Below are positions 1-6,331 of a stretch of DNA of 9,783 nucleotides, one piece after another (positions within the stretch are counted from its first letter, which is position 1; each line of letters begins with the position of its first letter). The position numbers were made by a program, and so were the translations under genes. Under the pieces are notes generated by a model that was not told the DNA's origin, did no database searches, and saw only the letters and a program-made list of their open reading frames with translations. Source of the DNA: Planctomycetota bacterium (GTDB lineage: Bacteria; Planctomycetota; Phycisphaerae; Sedimentisphaerales; Anaerohalosphaeraceae); the NCBI GenBank assembly GCA_003644215.1, contig QNBU01000018.1, positions 1-9,783 of the forward strand, read 5' to 3'.

Positions 1-963
1 CGCTGTTTTATAGTAAGATTCGGCTTTTGGATAGTCGGCCAACTGCATATGGGCCGAAGCCAGATTGTTCATCGCTTTCGCGTCGTGGCTGATAATGGTC
101 AACGCTTTTTCGTATTGCTCAATAGCCTGAAGCGGCATCTTCTTTTGAAGATATACATTCCCCAGATTCATATTCGCTTCGGACAGCAGGGGATTGATTT
201 GAACCGCACGCAATAGGGTCTCAAATGCCTTATCTGTCTGGCCGACTTCCATATAGCTGTTGCCAAGATTATTAAAAAAACATCCAAGTGTTTGCTTCTT
301 TGTCAGATTTTTCATATAAAGTGTTTTGGGAGCATTGGGTGGTTTGAATTTTGACAGATAGTGGTCATCGTTTGCGGATGCTCCGTTTGAGGTGGTTTCG
401 ATATTGAATCGATGCTTGCCGTCGTCATAGCGAACGAAAAAATGGCCCGGAACAACCACACCATAGACCGGCAACCCCAACCGTTCAGAAATCGATAGAT
501 AAAGAACGGACAAACTGAGGCAATAACCGCTTTTTTCTTCCAGCACTGTATGCAAAAACAGGTCATTGGGATTTTCGGCTGTATCGATGGAGTGAAACTC
601 CAACTCATCGAAAAGATAACGATTGATGACGCCGATCGCACGATAATCAAGTGGGATATGTTTCTTTTTAAGTTTACTCAAAATCGCTTCGGCCATCGTG
701 TCGATCTTGCGGCGATAGACATGGGTTGTGCGTTGGGTTCCCCATTCCCGACTTAAGATCAAAGCCGCTGTTCCGATGTCAATCTCGTCGTCAGGCAGAT
801 GCAGAACGCCGTCGATGGTATAAGATCGAAGCCCCCGTTTGTCACAATTGGCCAAAGTAGCCGACTCGACTGTACCGACAAGAGTCAACAAAACAATCAG
901 CGGCAGAAAGATCCGTCGAACGAAGATGATTTTGCTGTTTTTATCCGAGGTGTGCCTGAACAT
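1..963 (-). CDS. Exported SirB1/transglutaminase-like protein with TPR repeats (C-terminus beyond window)
   Basis: The minus-strand frame is open for 321 codons from the ATG at 963 to the window edge, so the 3' end is missing. Residues 10-36 look like a signal peptide (basic KIIFVRR, then a Leu/Val-rich core, then ESA). Residues 55-200 resemble the SirB1 transglutaminase-like fold: EKSGYCLSLSVLYLSISERLGLP carries a candidate nucleophile Cys148, PGHFFVRY carries His174, and FNIETT (Asn187/Glu189) sits where the third catalytic residue is expected. From about residue 225 there are three TPR units (for example NNLGNSYMEVGQTDKAFETL and MNLGNVYLQKKMPLQAIEQY). SirB1-like proteins are mostly of unknown role, and I infer an exported protein that binds or processes peptides. 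The start overlaps the end of the DUF167 gene by 23 bp, and GGGAG lies 12 nt upstream at 976-980. Confidence 0.82.
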   Translation of the reverse strand, partial: MFRHTSDKNSKIIFVRRIFLPLIVLLTLVGTVESATLANCDKRGLRSYTIDGVLHLPDDEIDIGTAALILSREWGTQRTTHVYRRKIDTMAEAILSKLKKKHIPLDYRAIGVINRYLFDELEFHSIDTAENPNDLFLHTVLEEKSGYCLSLSVLYLSISERLGLPVYGVVVPGHFFVRYDDGKHRFNIETTSNGASANDDHYLSKFKPPNAPKTLYMKNLTKKQTLGCFFNNLGNSYMEVGQTDKAFETLLRAVQINPLLSEANMNLGNVYLQKKMPLQAIEQYEKALTIISHDAKAMNNLASAHMQLADYPKAESYYKTA

Positions 964-1234
964 CCTGTTTGGTAACTCCCTGAAGTAAAACCTGTTTTAC
1001 CACGCTTGTTTGCCCACTTTTGATTTGGACAGCATTTTTCCTGATCGTTAGCTGTTCAGCCAGAAACATTATAAGCATTTTGTTGGCCTTGCCTTTTTCA
1101 GGAGGCGCGGCGATCTTAATCTTATACATCTGACCGTGCATCCCTGCTGACTCTGTCCGGCTGCTGCCGGGAACAATTTTCACAGTAATAACGATTTTTC
1201 CGCAACCATTGACGGAACTTGAGAGCCCCGGCAT
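941..1234 (-). CDS. DUF167 / YggU family protein
   Basis: A 97-residue protein. The core runs from KIVITVKIVPGSSRTESAG through YKIKIAAPPEKGKANKMLI to IKSGQTSVVKQVLLQG. This matches the DUF167 pattern of a PGA/SSR turn, an APPxxGKAN loop and a late SGxTSxxK segment. The family is small, cytosolic and widely conserved, but its biochemical role is not established. The frame is open further upstream to 1351, but that extension lies inside the preceding gene and has no family match. The ATG at 1232-1234 sits 4 nt after the preceding stop codon and has an AAAAGG ribosome site, so I chose it. The gene is translationally linked on both sides, with a 4-nt gap upstream and a 23-bp overlap downstream. 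Confidence 0.85.
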   Translation of the reverse strand: MPGLSSSVNGCGKIVITVKIVPGSSRTESAGMHGQMYKIKIAAPPEKGKANKMLIMFLAEQLTIRKNAVQIKSGQTSVVKQVLLQGVTKQDVQAHLG

Positions 1235-1238
1235 TCGG

Positions 1239-1547
1239 CTACGCCTTTTCCCGTATATTTTGGCCGATGGCGTTTTGAATGTAGTGCTCAATCTGCGAAG
1301 CGAGTTCACCGACCGATTCGATCTGAAAGTCCTCATAATGGCCCGGAACAAACTCCCCGTTCAACGCTTTTTTGAAGACCTTAATACGAATGACGGGGAT
1401 ATTATTGCTGTTTTGTCCGAAACTTGGGTTTTTATGCTCCCTTAACTCGACCCGCCAGTCCTCGCTGATAAAGACCAGACAGTGGCCGGTATGAACGGCT
1501 GTCGGGAAATAATCCATTAGCAATTTTAGAACATCTGAGCGACTCAT
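1239..1547 (-). CDS. Conserved-looking small hypothetical protein (102 aa)
   Basis: I do not recognise the family. The protein has 102 residues, no signal peptide and no membrane segment. It looks alpha/beta: a helix (SRSDVLKLLMDYF), strands (HCLVFISEDWRVELRE and IPVIRIKVFKKAL), then an acidic C-terminal helix (SVGELASQIEHYIQNAI). It is judged real because the ATG at 1545-1547 has a good AAAGGAG ribosome site (about 1551-1557), the frame ends 4 nt before the DUF167 start, and the preceding gap contains a promoter. It is the first gene after pyrD and may head its own three-gene unit. The function is unknown. Being read together with DUF167 and the SirB1-TPR protein suggests nothing specific. 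Confidence 0.7.
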   Translation of the reverse strand: MSRSDVLKLLMDYFPTAVHTGHCLVFISEDWRVELREHKNPSFGQNSNNIPVIRIKVFKKALNGEFVPGHYEDFQIESVGELASQIEHYIQNAIGQNIREKA

Positions 1548-1585
1548 CGGACTCCTTTTCTGGTCGGGTGTTTTAACTGGGTGTT

Positions 1586-1614
1586 AGTATAGCCGTTAAT
1601 GCGAGCTAATGCAA
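1586..1614 (-). promoter_or_regulatory. Sigma70-type promoter overlapping the end of pyrD
   Basis: Read on the minus strand, TTGCAT (1609-1614) and TATACT (1586-1591) are separated by exactly 17 nt. The -35 box overlaps the last codons of pyrD. The predicted start is near 1579, giving a leader of about 30 nt to the ATG at 1547 with its AAAGGAG site. This would let the hypothetical protein, DUF167 and SirB1-TPR genes be expressed apart from pyrKD. This is a pattern match only. Confidence 0.55.
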
Positions 1615-2541
1615 GCAGCCAATAAGTTCCCGGATGTCAGAAATCCCCTTATTTCGGCAGTAATCCCGCAGACCCGCAACAACCTTTTCTGCCGTATCGG
1701 GATAGACAAAGTTGGCCGTCCCGATGGCGACAGCGGTTGCCCCGGCAATGATAAACTCCAGAGCGTCGGCGGCGGTACGAATGCCGCCCATGCCGAGAAT
1801 GGGTATTCCGGCATCTTTGGCTACCTCATTATAGACCTTATTGACCAGGTAAACAGCCATCGGCTTGATTGCGGGGCCACTCAACCCACCCGTTCTGTTG
1901 GCAAGGACGGGTTTTTGCTTGTCGATGTCGATGACCATTGCTGTAAAGGTGTTCACCAAACTAAGTGCGTCCGCCCCTGCGTCAATCGCTGCCTTGGCGG
2001 TGATGCTGATGTCAGTTACCGTCGGGGTTAGTTTAACCATCAGCGGCTTATTTTCGCATACAGTTTTAACCGCCGCTGTAATTTCCCTGATCAATTTTGG
2101 ATCCGTACCAAACGAAATGCCGCCTTTTTTAACATTCGGGCAACTAATGTTCAACTCAAAGCCATCGACGGCCTCTTCTGATACTAATCGTTGAGCCACT
2201 GCGACATATTCATCAATCGTCTTGCCGGCTAAGTTTACGAAGATTTTTGTACTCAGTAGATTAAGAATAGGGATTTTTTCTTCAATGAACTGTTCCAATC
2301 CCATATTGGCAAGGCCGATTGCATTGAGCATGCCTGCATTGGTTTCAACAATCCTTGGCGTCGGGTTGCCTTTTCGCGGTTCTATGGAAATGCTTTTGGT
2401 CGTTATCCCGCCCAAATTTGACATATTCATAAACTCGGCCAATTCATCGGCATAACCACTGGTCCCTGAAGCTGTTAATACGGGTGTTGCCAACTCAAGG
2501 GCCGCAAAATCCACCGTTAGATTTACGCTCTGTTCCATCAT
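1606..2541 (-). CDS. pyrD: Dihydroorotate dehydrogenase B, catalytic (FMN) subunit
   Basis: This subunit oxidises dihydroorotate to orotate in pyrimidine synthesis, passing electrons to FMN and then to the PyrK partner and NAD+. The 311-residue length is normal for a class 1 enzyme. Visible hallmarks are TASGTSGY near the N-terminus, TTKSI (Lys49), ELNISCPN with the class 1B catalytic base Cys134, VKLTP (Lys170), VNTF, and the FMN-phosphate segments GMGGI (250-254) and AIGTANF. The Cys base, rather than the Ser of class 2, and the adjacent pyrK indicate type 1B. The start overlaps the pyrK stop as ATGATG: the first ATG (2539-2541) shares 4 bp with the pyrK TGA. The second ATG, one codon later, is equally plausible because the AGGCGGG site lies so close. 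Confidence 0.96.
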   Translation of the reverse strand: MMEQSVNLTVDFAALELATPVLTASGTSGYADELAEFMNMSNLGGITTKSISIEPRKGNPTPRIVETNAGMLNAIGLANMGLEQFIEEKIPILNLLSTKIFVNLAGKTIDEYVAVAQRLVSEEAVDGFELNISCPNVKKGGISFGTDPKLIREITAAVKTVCENKPLMVKLTPTVTDISITAKAAIDAGADALSLVNTFTAMVIDIDKQKPVLANRTGGLSGPAIKPMAVYLVNKVYNEVAKDAGIPILGMGGIRTAADALEFIIAGATAVAIGTANFVYPDTAEKVVAGLRDYCRNKGISDIRELIGCLH

Positions 2542-3488
2542 CCCGCCTGAAATACAACATCTTTTGAGTTAAATACCGGTCCATCTTTGCAACATAAGTG
2601 ATATTTTGTACCCGCCGAGGCGGCTTTGACCTCTACAGCACAACTCTGGCACAACCCAATACCGCAGGCCATCATTCGTTCCATACTGACTTGGCAGGTA
2701 AGGCCAGAGTCTTCGGCTAACAGAGCGGTCGCAGCAAGCATTGGTTCCGGACCGCATGCGAAAATAACGGTTGAAGCGGGATCAATTTTATTCTTTTCAA
2801 GCCAACCGCGTGCGTGATCTGTTACAAATCCCTGGTAACCGGCCGACCCGTCGTCGGTGGCGATATGGCATGGAGTGCTGATACGGTCAAATTCTTCAAG
2901 TACGAATCCTTTCAGGTTACCGATCAGAGCTGAGAAAGGTAAATCCTCGCAGGATTTTGCTCCGACAAAACTGACGGTACTGCATTTTGGATAATGCTCT
3001 TTGAGATATGCAGCAAGGTGAAGAACAGGAGGTGAACCCATCCCGCCGGCGATTAGAATAGCATGTGAAAGCCCATCAGAAATTGAGAAACCATTTCCCA
3101 ATGGCCCCAGAACGCTAACTGTATCGTTTCTTCTCAGGTTCATCATCCGAACACTTGCGGGGCCGAGAACACAGTACAGGATTTGGACTTTAACAGAAAG
3201 CCCGTTGAAGTCTTGCGTTACAGTAACATCTGAGAAACTGAATGGCCTTCGCAATAACACCGGTCTTTGAGAAGAGTCTTTGAGGTGATCCGGAATAGCT
3301 GATGCGTCCGGCAGAGAAACGCCGCTTAGGTCTAATTCCAAAAACTGCCCGGGAACAACACCTTTGAAAAGTTCACTCCCCTTGGCGTCGAGTTGGAGTT
3401 CAAGGCGATAATAGCACTGGCGAATTTGCTGGTTACTTAGGACGCAGGCCTGAAAAATCCCTTTTTTTGCGCTCTCTGGTCTATTCAT
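2538..3488 (-). CDS. pyrK: Dihydroorotate dehydrogenase B, electron transfer subunit
   Basis: This is an FAD and [2Fe-2S] flavoprotein that carries electrons from PyrD to NAD+. Visible parts are a ferredoxin-reductase-like beta barrel with the FAD motif RRPFS (80-84), an NAD-binding segment with GGMGSPP (148-154) and FACGPEPM (243-250), and a C-terminal cluster motif. The cluster ligands are Cys275, Cys280, Cys283 and Cys299 or Cys300, followed by KDGPVF. At 316 residues it is longer than many PyrK proteins. The excess lies in a short N-terminal tail and an insertion at about 55-79. The ATG at 3486-3488 has only a weak ribosome site (ATGAG about 9 nt away). The gene overlaps pyrD by 4 bp and follows a leader containing a terminator hairpin, so expression may be set by attenuation. 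Confidence 0.94.
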   Translation of the reverse strand: MNRPESAKKGIFQACVLSNQQIRQCYYRLELQLDAKGSELFKGVVPGQFLELDLSGVSLPDASAIPDHLKDSSQRPVLLRRPFSFSDVTVTQDFNGLSVKVQILYCVLGPASVRMMNLRRNDTVSVLGPLGNGFSISDGLSHAILIAGGMGSPPVLHLAAYLKEHYPKCSTVSFVGAKSCEDLPFSALIGNLKGFVLEEFDRISTPCHIATDDGSAGYQGFVTDHARGWLEKNKIDPASTVIFACGPEPMLAATALLAEDSGLTCQVSMERMMACGIGLCQSCAVEVKAASAGTKYHLCCKDGPVFNSKDVVFQAG

Positions 3489-3517
3489 TTAACTCATTTT
3501 GTTGAAGTCGGTTACAG

Positions 3518-3561
3518 AAAAAAAAGCTTCCGGAACATTCATCCACCGACATTCCGGAAGC
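3518..3561 (-). terminator. Intrinsic terminator in the pyrK leader (probable attenuator)
   Basis: A perfect 10-bp inverted repeat, GCTTCCGGAA (3526-3535) and TTCCGGAAGC (3552-3561), has a 16-nt loop. On the minus strand it is followed directly by eight T residues (3518-3525). It therefore terminates leftward transcription only. The only gene downstream is pyrK, 30 nt further on, and the only promoter upstream is at about 3607-3635. It thus sits inside the pyr leader. The other reading is that it ends a separate small RNA of about 80 nt. Confidence 0.8.
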
Positions 3562-3592
3562 CCGCCACGGCAAAGAAAGCCGTCAAATTCAA
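3539..3592 (-). CDS. Possible 17-codon pyr leader peptide
   Basis: Speculative. A TTG at 3590-3592 lies 6 nt after AGGAG and opens a 17-codon frame (MNLTAFFAVAGFRNVGG) that stops at TGA 3539-3541, inside the terminator loop. A ribosome finishing this peptide would cover the 5' arm of the terminator, as in leader-peptide attenuation of E. coli pyrBI. Against it, the start codon is TTG. The likely transcript start (about 3600) also falls within the AGGAG, so the ribosome site may be incomplete. Confidence 0.2.
   Translation of the reverse strand: MNLTAFFAVAGFRNVGG
3567..3583 (-). promoter_or_regulatory. Small leader hairpin with U-rich loop upstream of the pyr terminator
   Basis: On the minus strand, ACGGC and GCCGT (3579-3583 and 3567-3571) flank a TTTCTTT loop, 5 nt before the terminator stem. 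Just upstream are two further TTT runs (TTTGAATTTG). Such U-rich stretches before a terminator are where polymerase pauses at low UTP in enterobacterial pyr leaders. The role here is inferred. Confidence 0.4.
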
Positions 3593-3606
3593 ATCTAACT
3601 CCTACA

Positions 3607-3635
3607 AGTATAGCAATCGCTAAAAAGGGTGTCAA
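3607..3635 (-). promoter_or_regulatory. Near-consensus sigma70 promoter of pyrKD
   Basis: On the minus strand, the perfect -35 box TTGACA (3630-3635) and TATACT (3607-3612) are separated by exactly 17 nt. The expected start is near 3600, giving a 112-nt leader to pyrK that contains two hairpins, the second a terminator. A core promoter this strong feeding an early terminator suggests that output is set by termination rather than initiation. Confidence 0.82.
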
Positions 3636-3646
3636 CCACACAGGGT

Positions 3647-3670
3647 TGTATTATTTATGGCAATAATACA
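3647..3670. promoter_or_regulatory. Operator-like dyad between divergent pyrK and dacB promoters
   Basis: A perfect inverted repeat TGTATTATT / AATAATACA (3647-3655 and 3662-3670) has a 6-nt spacer. It lies 12 bp upstream of the pyr -35 box and 30 bp upstream of the dacB -35 box. This position suits a regulator binding site for either promoter. It has no T-run and is AT-rich, so a terminator is unlikely. The binding protein is unknown. Confidence 0.45.
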
Positions 3671-3699
3671 TCTTGGTTTGCCTTTATTCGTATCTCTTT

Positions 3700-3728
3700 T
3701 TCACAAAAGGTGTTATGCTTATTAATAT
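3700..3728 (+). promoter_or_regulatory. Sigma70-type promoter of dacB
   Basis: TTCACA (3700-3705) and TAATAT (3723-3728) are separated by 17 nt, directed toward dacB. The start is expected near 3735, leaving a leader of about 100 nt. Nothing else in the leader is clearly structured. A TTGG/CCAA pair around 3769-3785 is weak. Confidence 0.55.
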
Positions 3729-3836
3729 GGGCGATCTTTTTTTACATAATGGCTCAGGATGGAAACTTTGGTTTAGGCCGGGCCAATAAATTTACTTCTT
3801 GAATTCGAACTCCTTTCGTGCTAAAAATCTTCAACA

Positions 3837-5231
3837 ATGTCCATTAAAACAAAAAAAATCTTAACTCTTTGTTTGATTTGTCTGATTTCCGACCTTAGCT
3901 CCGCTGGAACGGTTGACAATCTTCTCAGGAAACATAAACAGACCCGCGCCGTTTTTTCTATTTTGGCGGTCAACGCCCATTCAGGGAAGGTCGTTTACCA
4001 GCTTAATCCCGACAAGCCGATGATTCCTGCCTCTAATATGAAATTGATTGCCTCTTCGGCGGCCTTGCACTATTTGGGTGCGGCGTATTCTTTTGAGACA
4101 AAAGTCGGACTATTGGGGGATGATTTGGTGATTGTCGGCGGGGGGGATCCGCTTTTAGGCGACCCTAAGAGAGATTCATATCCCTGTCAGGCCGCCAATG
4201 CCTTAACGGACAAGATCATCGAGATACTTCAGAAAGCAGGGGTTTCCACCGTCGACAATATCATCGTTGATACCAGCTTTTTTGACAATAACCGGGTTCA
4301 TCCTTCGTGGCCCCGAGACCAACTGAACCAATGGTATGCCTGCGAAGTCAGCGGACTTAATTTCTATGATAACTGCATCCATCTCGACATCGCCCGCAAA
4401 GGGAATCGTGCCGTCTTGACGATGACCCCGGCGAACAATTATATCCATTTGGTTAATCAATTGAAACTTATTTCCAAGGGGTCCAGCGCTGTCGGTGCCT
4501 ATCGGAATTCAACGCCCAATAAATTACTCGTCAAAGGCCGGCTCAACCAGAAAGCGGGTTTTGATGTGGCCATCGAAAACCCCGCCGGACTTTTCGCGTC
4601 CGTCTTCAATGACAAACTAAAAGCGTCCGGAATCTCTGTACAGGGGCAACTGCAGCAAAAACATGTCAAACAGGACAGCGATATTCGCTATCTGGTCATC
4701 TTTAAGACTCCAATCGCAGATGTTTTAAGGCGGTCTAACACCGACAGTCTCGGTTTGGCGGCAGAATCTTTGGTGAAAACGATTTCTGCGGAAAATACGC
4801 AGGGCCGCATCAATGGCGAATGGGAACATGGTCTAAAGCTGATTTCCCGGTATCTGGACTCCTTAAAGGTTCCTAAAGGGCAGTGCGTTTTGGATGACGG
4901 AAGCGGATTGAGTCGAAATAACCGCCTGACCACAGCGGCCTTGGTCGCTGTATTAAGGGATATGTACAAAAGTGAAAATGCGGATGTATTTACTTCCTCC
5001 CTTGCTGTTGGCGGGCAAAGCGGGACGATCAAAAAATATTTTCATCAAGCCCCTTACAAGGGAAACATCATTGGTAAAACAGGATATATTTCCGGCGTTC
5101 GCTCGTTTTCGGGAATCTGCAAAACATCCAGGGGCGACATCATTTTCAGTATTTTGACGGAAAAAGGAAACGGCAACACACGCCGCTGCATCAATGAGAT
5201 TACTCAGGCCATTTACGATGGAAAACTGTAA
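3837..5231 (+). CDS. dacB: D-alanyl-D-alanine carboxypeptidase/endopeptidase, PBP4 (DacB) family
   Basis: A periplasmic penicillin-binding protein that trims peptidoglycan stem peptides or cross-links. Residues 1-23 form a signal peptide (KTKK, then LTLCLICLISDL, then SSA). The first active-site motif is SNMK (Ser66, Lys69). GGGDPLL (101-107), DDGSGLSRNNRLT (353-365) and the third motif KTG (414-416) are all present and typical of the family, and 464 residues is the usual length. The second motif, SxN in E. coli PBP4 (SDN before MIAD), aligns with SLG before LAAE (304-310), so the Asn is replaced by Gly306. This could lower or alter activity, or be a lineage variant. The ATG at 3837 has no clear Shine-Dalgarno site. 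The gene is transcribed divergently from pyrK and convergently with the CNNM genes. Confidence 0.93.
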   Translation: MSIKTKKILTLCLICLISDLSSAGTVDNLLRKHKQTRAVFSILAVNAHSGKVVYQLNPDKPMIPASNMKLIASSAALHYLGAAYSFETKVGLLGDDLVIVGGGDPLLGDPKRDSYPCQAANALTDKIIEILQKAGVSTVDNIIVDTSFFDNNRVHPSWPRDQLNQWYACEVSGLNFYDNCIHLDIARKGNRAVLTMTPANNYIHLVNQLKLISKGSSAVGAYRNSTPNKLLVKGRLNQKAGFDVAIENPAGLFASVFNDKLKASGISVQGQLQQKHVKQDSDIRYLVIFKTPIADVLRRSNTDSLGLAAESLVKTISAENTQGRINGEWEHGLKLISRYLDSLKVPKGQCVLDDGSGLSRNNRLTTAALVAVLRDMYKSENADVFTSSLAVGGQSGTIKKYFHQAPYKGNIIGKTGYISGVRSFSGICKTSRGDIIFSILTEKGNGNTRRCINEITQAIYDGKL

Positions 5232-5267
5232 ACCTGAATTTCGGATAAGATGAGGTGGTGTGATTGC

Positions 5268-5328
5268 GGCACGGCTATCCTGGCCGTAATTGATGGGGTT
5301 GCGCTTCACGGGTTCCCAAGCCCGTGCC
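5268..5328. repeat. REP-like palindromic element between convergent dacB and CNNM genes
   Basis: GGCACGG (5268-5274) pairs with CCGTGCC (5322-5328). Inside are CACGGG/CCCGTG (5307-5312 and 5321-5326, loop TTCCCAAG) and an alternative ACGGC/GCCGT pair (5271-5275 and 5283-5287). Nested GC-rich arms in a gap between gene ends resemble dispersed intergenic palindromes. The GTGGCACGGGC ... CCCGTG wording is a type I associate with planctomycete genomes. It may act as a bidirectional transcript end, although no T-run follows. Confidence 0.45.
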
Positions 5329-5335
5329 ACATCGG

Positions 5336-6331
5336 CTACATTTCTCCGGTGAGTTCTTCGATTAAATCTGAAATCGTTATAATTCCCACAGGGTAATGGT
5401 CTTTCTTGGCGGAATCAACCACCAAGGCCATCCGTTCGCGTCGCCCGCGCAGCAGGTTGATTGCATCGACAATAGATATATTTCGCTCAATTTCAAGCAG
5501 GGCAGTCATCTCGTTTTCAAGATTGGGAAGGGAGTTGCTTTTGCCAAGCGATTGGTAAATGTGAATATACCCCATAATCTGCCGACGACTGGCTCGATAA
5601 ACAAGTTGCCGGGTAAATCGGCTTTTTCTCAGGTGTTCAAGGAGACCCTTGCGATTCGTGTCAACCGAAACCATCTCGACATCTCGCAGATGAACCATTG
5701 CTTCGGAAACGGGCCTATGCGGAATGTTGATGAGGCGGCTCATCATCTCTTTCTGGGTGCTGGATAGAAGTCCTTCTTCGCGGGTTTCGTGAATGATCTG
5801 ATGGATCTGATGCCGCTTAGAGGCATCAACAACTTCGGTTGTGTCAATTTCAAGGCGAAACACCACCGACAAAATCTGTGAACAGCTTTTTAGAAGCCAC
5901 ACTGCTCCGGTAAGCGTAAACAATCGATAAAAGAACCAGTTTAGCCAGGCCATTGCCGGGACGAATGTGTTGGCTTTGTAGTAAAACAAATTTTTCGGAA
6001 CCATTTCACCAAAGATAAGCAGAACCGGTGTCAGCACCACCGTCGCATAGATTCCGGCAAGACGCTCTTCTGAGATCGCTTGCAAAAACATAAAAGTTAC
6101 CAGAGCTGTCAGTAGATTGTTGACAAGGTTATTTCCCAATAGCAGCGATAGGATCAGCCCTTGTCCGTCACTAAGAATCCGAAACAGCATTTTATACAGG
6201 GGCTTGCCCTTTTCGCTGCCAACGCGAACCTGAAATCGACTGATCCGGTAAATGCCCGTTTCTGTTCCGGCGAAAAAAGCACTTAACGCAATGAGCAGAA
6301 AAACTAAAATAAGCTGTATCAATAGCATCAT
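5336..6331 (-). CDS. CNNM/CorC-type membrane protein with CBS pair (331 aa)
   Basis: An inner-membrane protein of the CNNM (DUF21) family, whose members are linked to Mg2+ and other divalent-cation transport. The membrane domain (1-160) is complete: SAFFAGTET (17-25), GNNLVNN (66-72), a second helix, FGEMVPKN (107-114) and a third hydrophobic stretch (123-158). These contain the Ser/Asn/Glu positions used for Mg2+ in characterised homologues. A CBS pair follows (about 207-330: VSEAMVHLRDVEMVSVD, then VGIITISDLIEELTGEM). The protein ends straight after the second CBS and lacks the CorC_HlyC C-terminal domain that its partner has. The start overlaps the upstream stop as ATGATG (4 bp), so the two are co-translated and may form a heteromer. 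Confidence 0.9.
   Translation of the reverse strand: MMLLIQLILVFLLIALSAFFAGTETGIYRISRFQVRVGSEKGKPLYKMLFRILSDGQGLILSLLLGNNLVNNLLTALVTFMFLQAISEERLAGIYATVVLTPVLLIFGEMVPKNLFYYKANTFVPAMAWLNWFFYRLFTLTGAVWLLKSCSQILSVVFRLEIDTTEVVDASKRHQIHQIIHETREEGLLSSTQKEMMSRLINIPHRPVSEAMVHLRDVEMVSVDTNRKGLLEHLRKSRFTRQLVYRASRRQIMGYIHIYQSLGKSNSLPNLENEMTALLEIERNISIVDAINLLRGRRERMALVVDSAKKDHYPVGIITISDLIEELTGEM

Noticed and set aside
312..756. Open frames of 112 aa (minus) and 68 aa (plus) over the SirB1-TPR gene
   Set aside because: The frame through 963-1 is continuous for 321 codons with a recognisable domain, so these are shadows. The same holds for the other frames opposite or within pyrD, pyrK, dacB, the CNNM genes, aroDE and the FabZ-like gene.
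1235..1351. Extension of the DUF167 frame upstream to an ATG at 1351
   Set aside because: It lies within the preceding 102-aa gene in another frame, has no family similarity and is rich in Arg/Ser as shadow frames are. The ATG at 1234 has a ribosome site and correct spacing.
3518..3670. Known riboswitch class in the pyr leader
   Set aside because: I compared the leader from memory with common classes (purine, cobalamin, SAM, fluoride, glycine, guanidine) and with PyrR binding loops. No conserved core was recognisable.
3727..3802. Two short plus-strand frames in the dacB leader (20 codons from 3727, 17 codons from 3749)
   Set aside because: The first start codon overlaps the -10 box, so it would not be transcribed. 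The second has no ribosome site. Neither resembles a known peptide.
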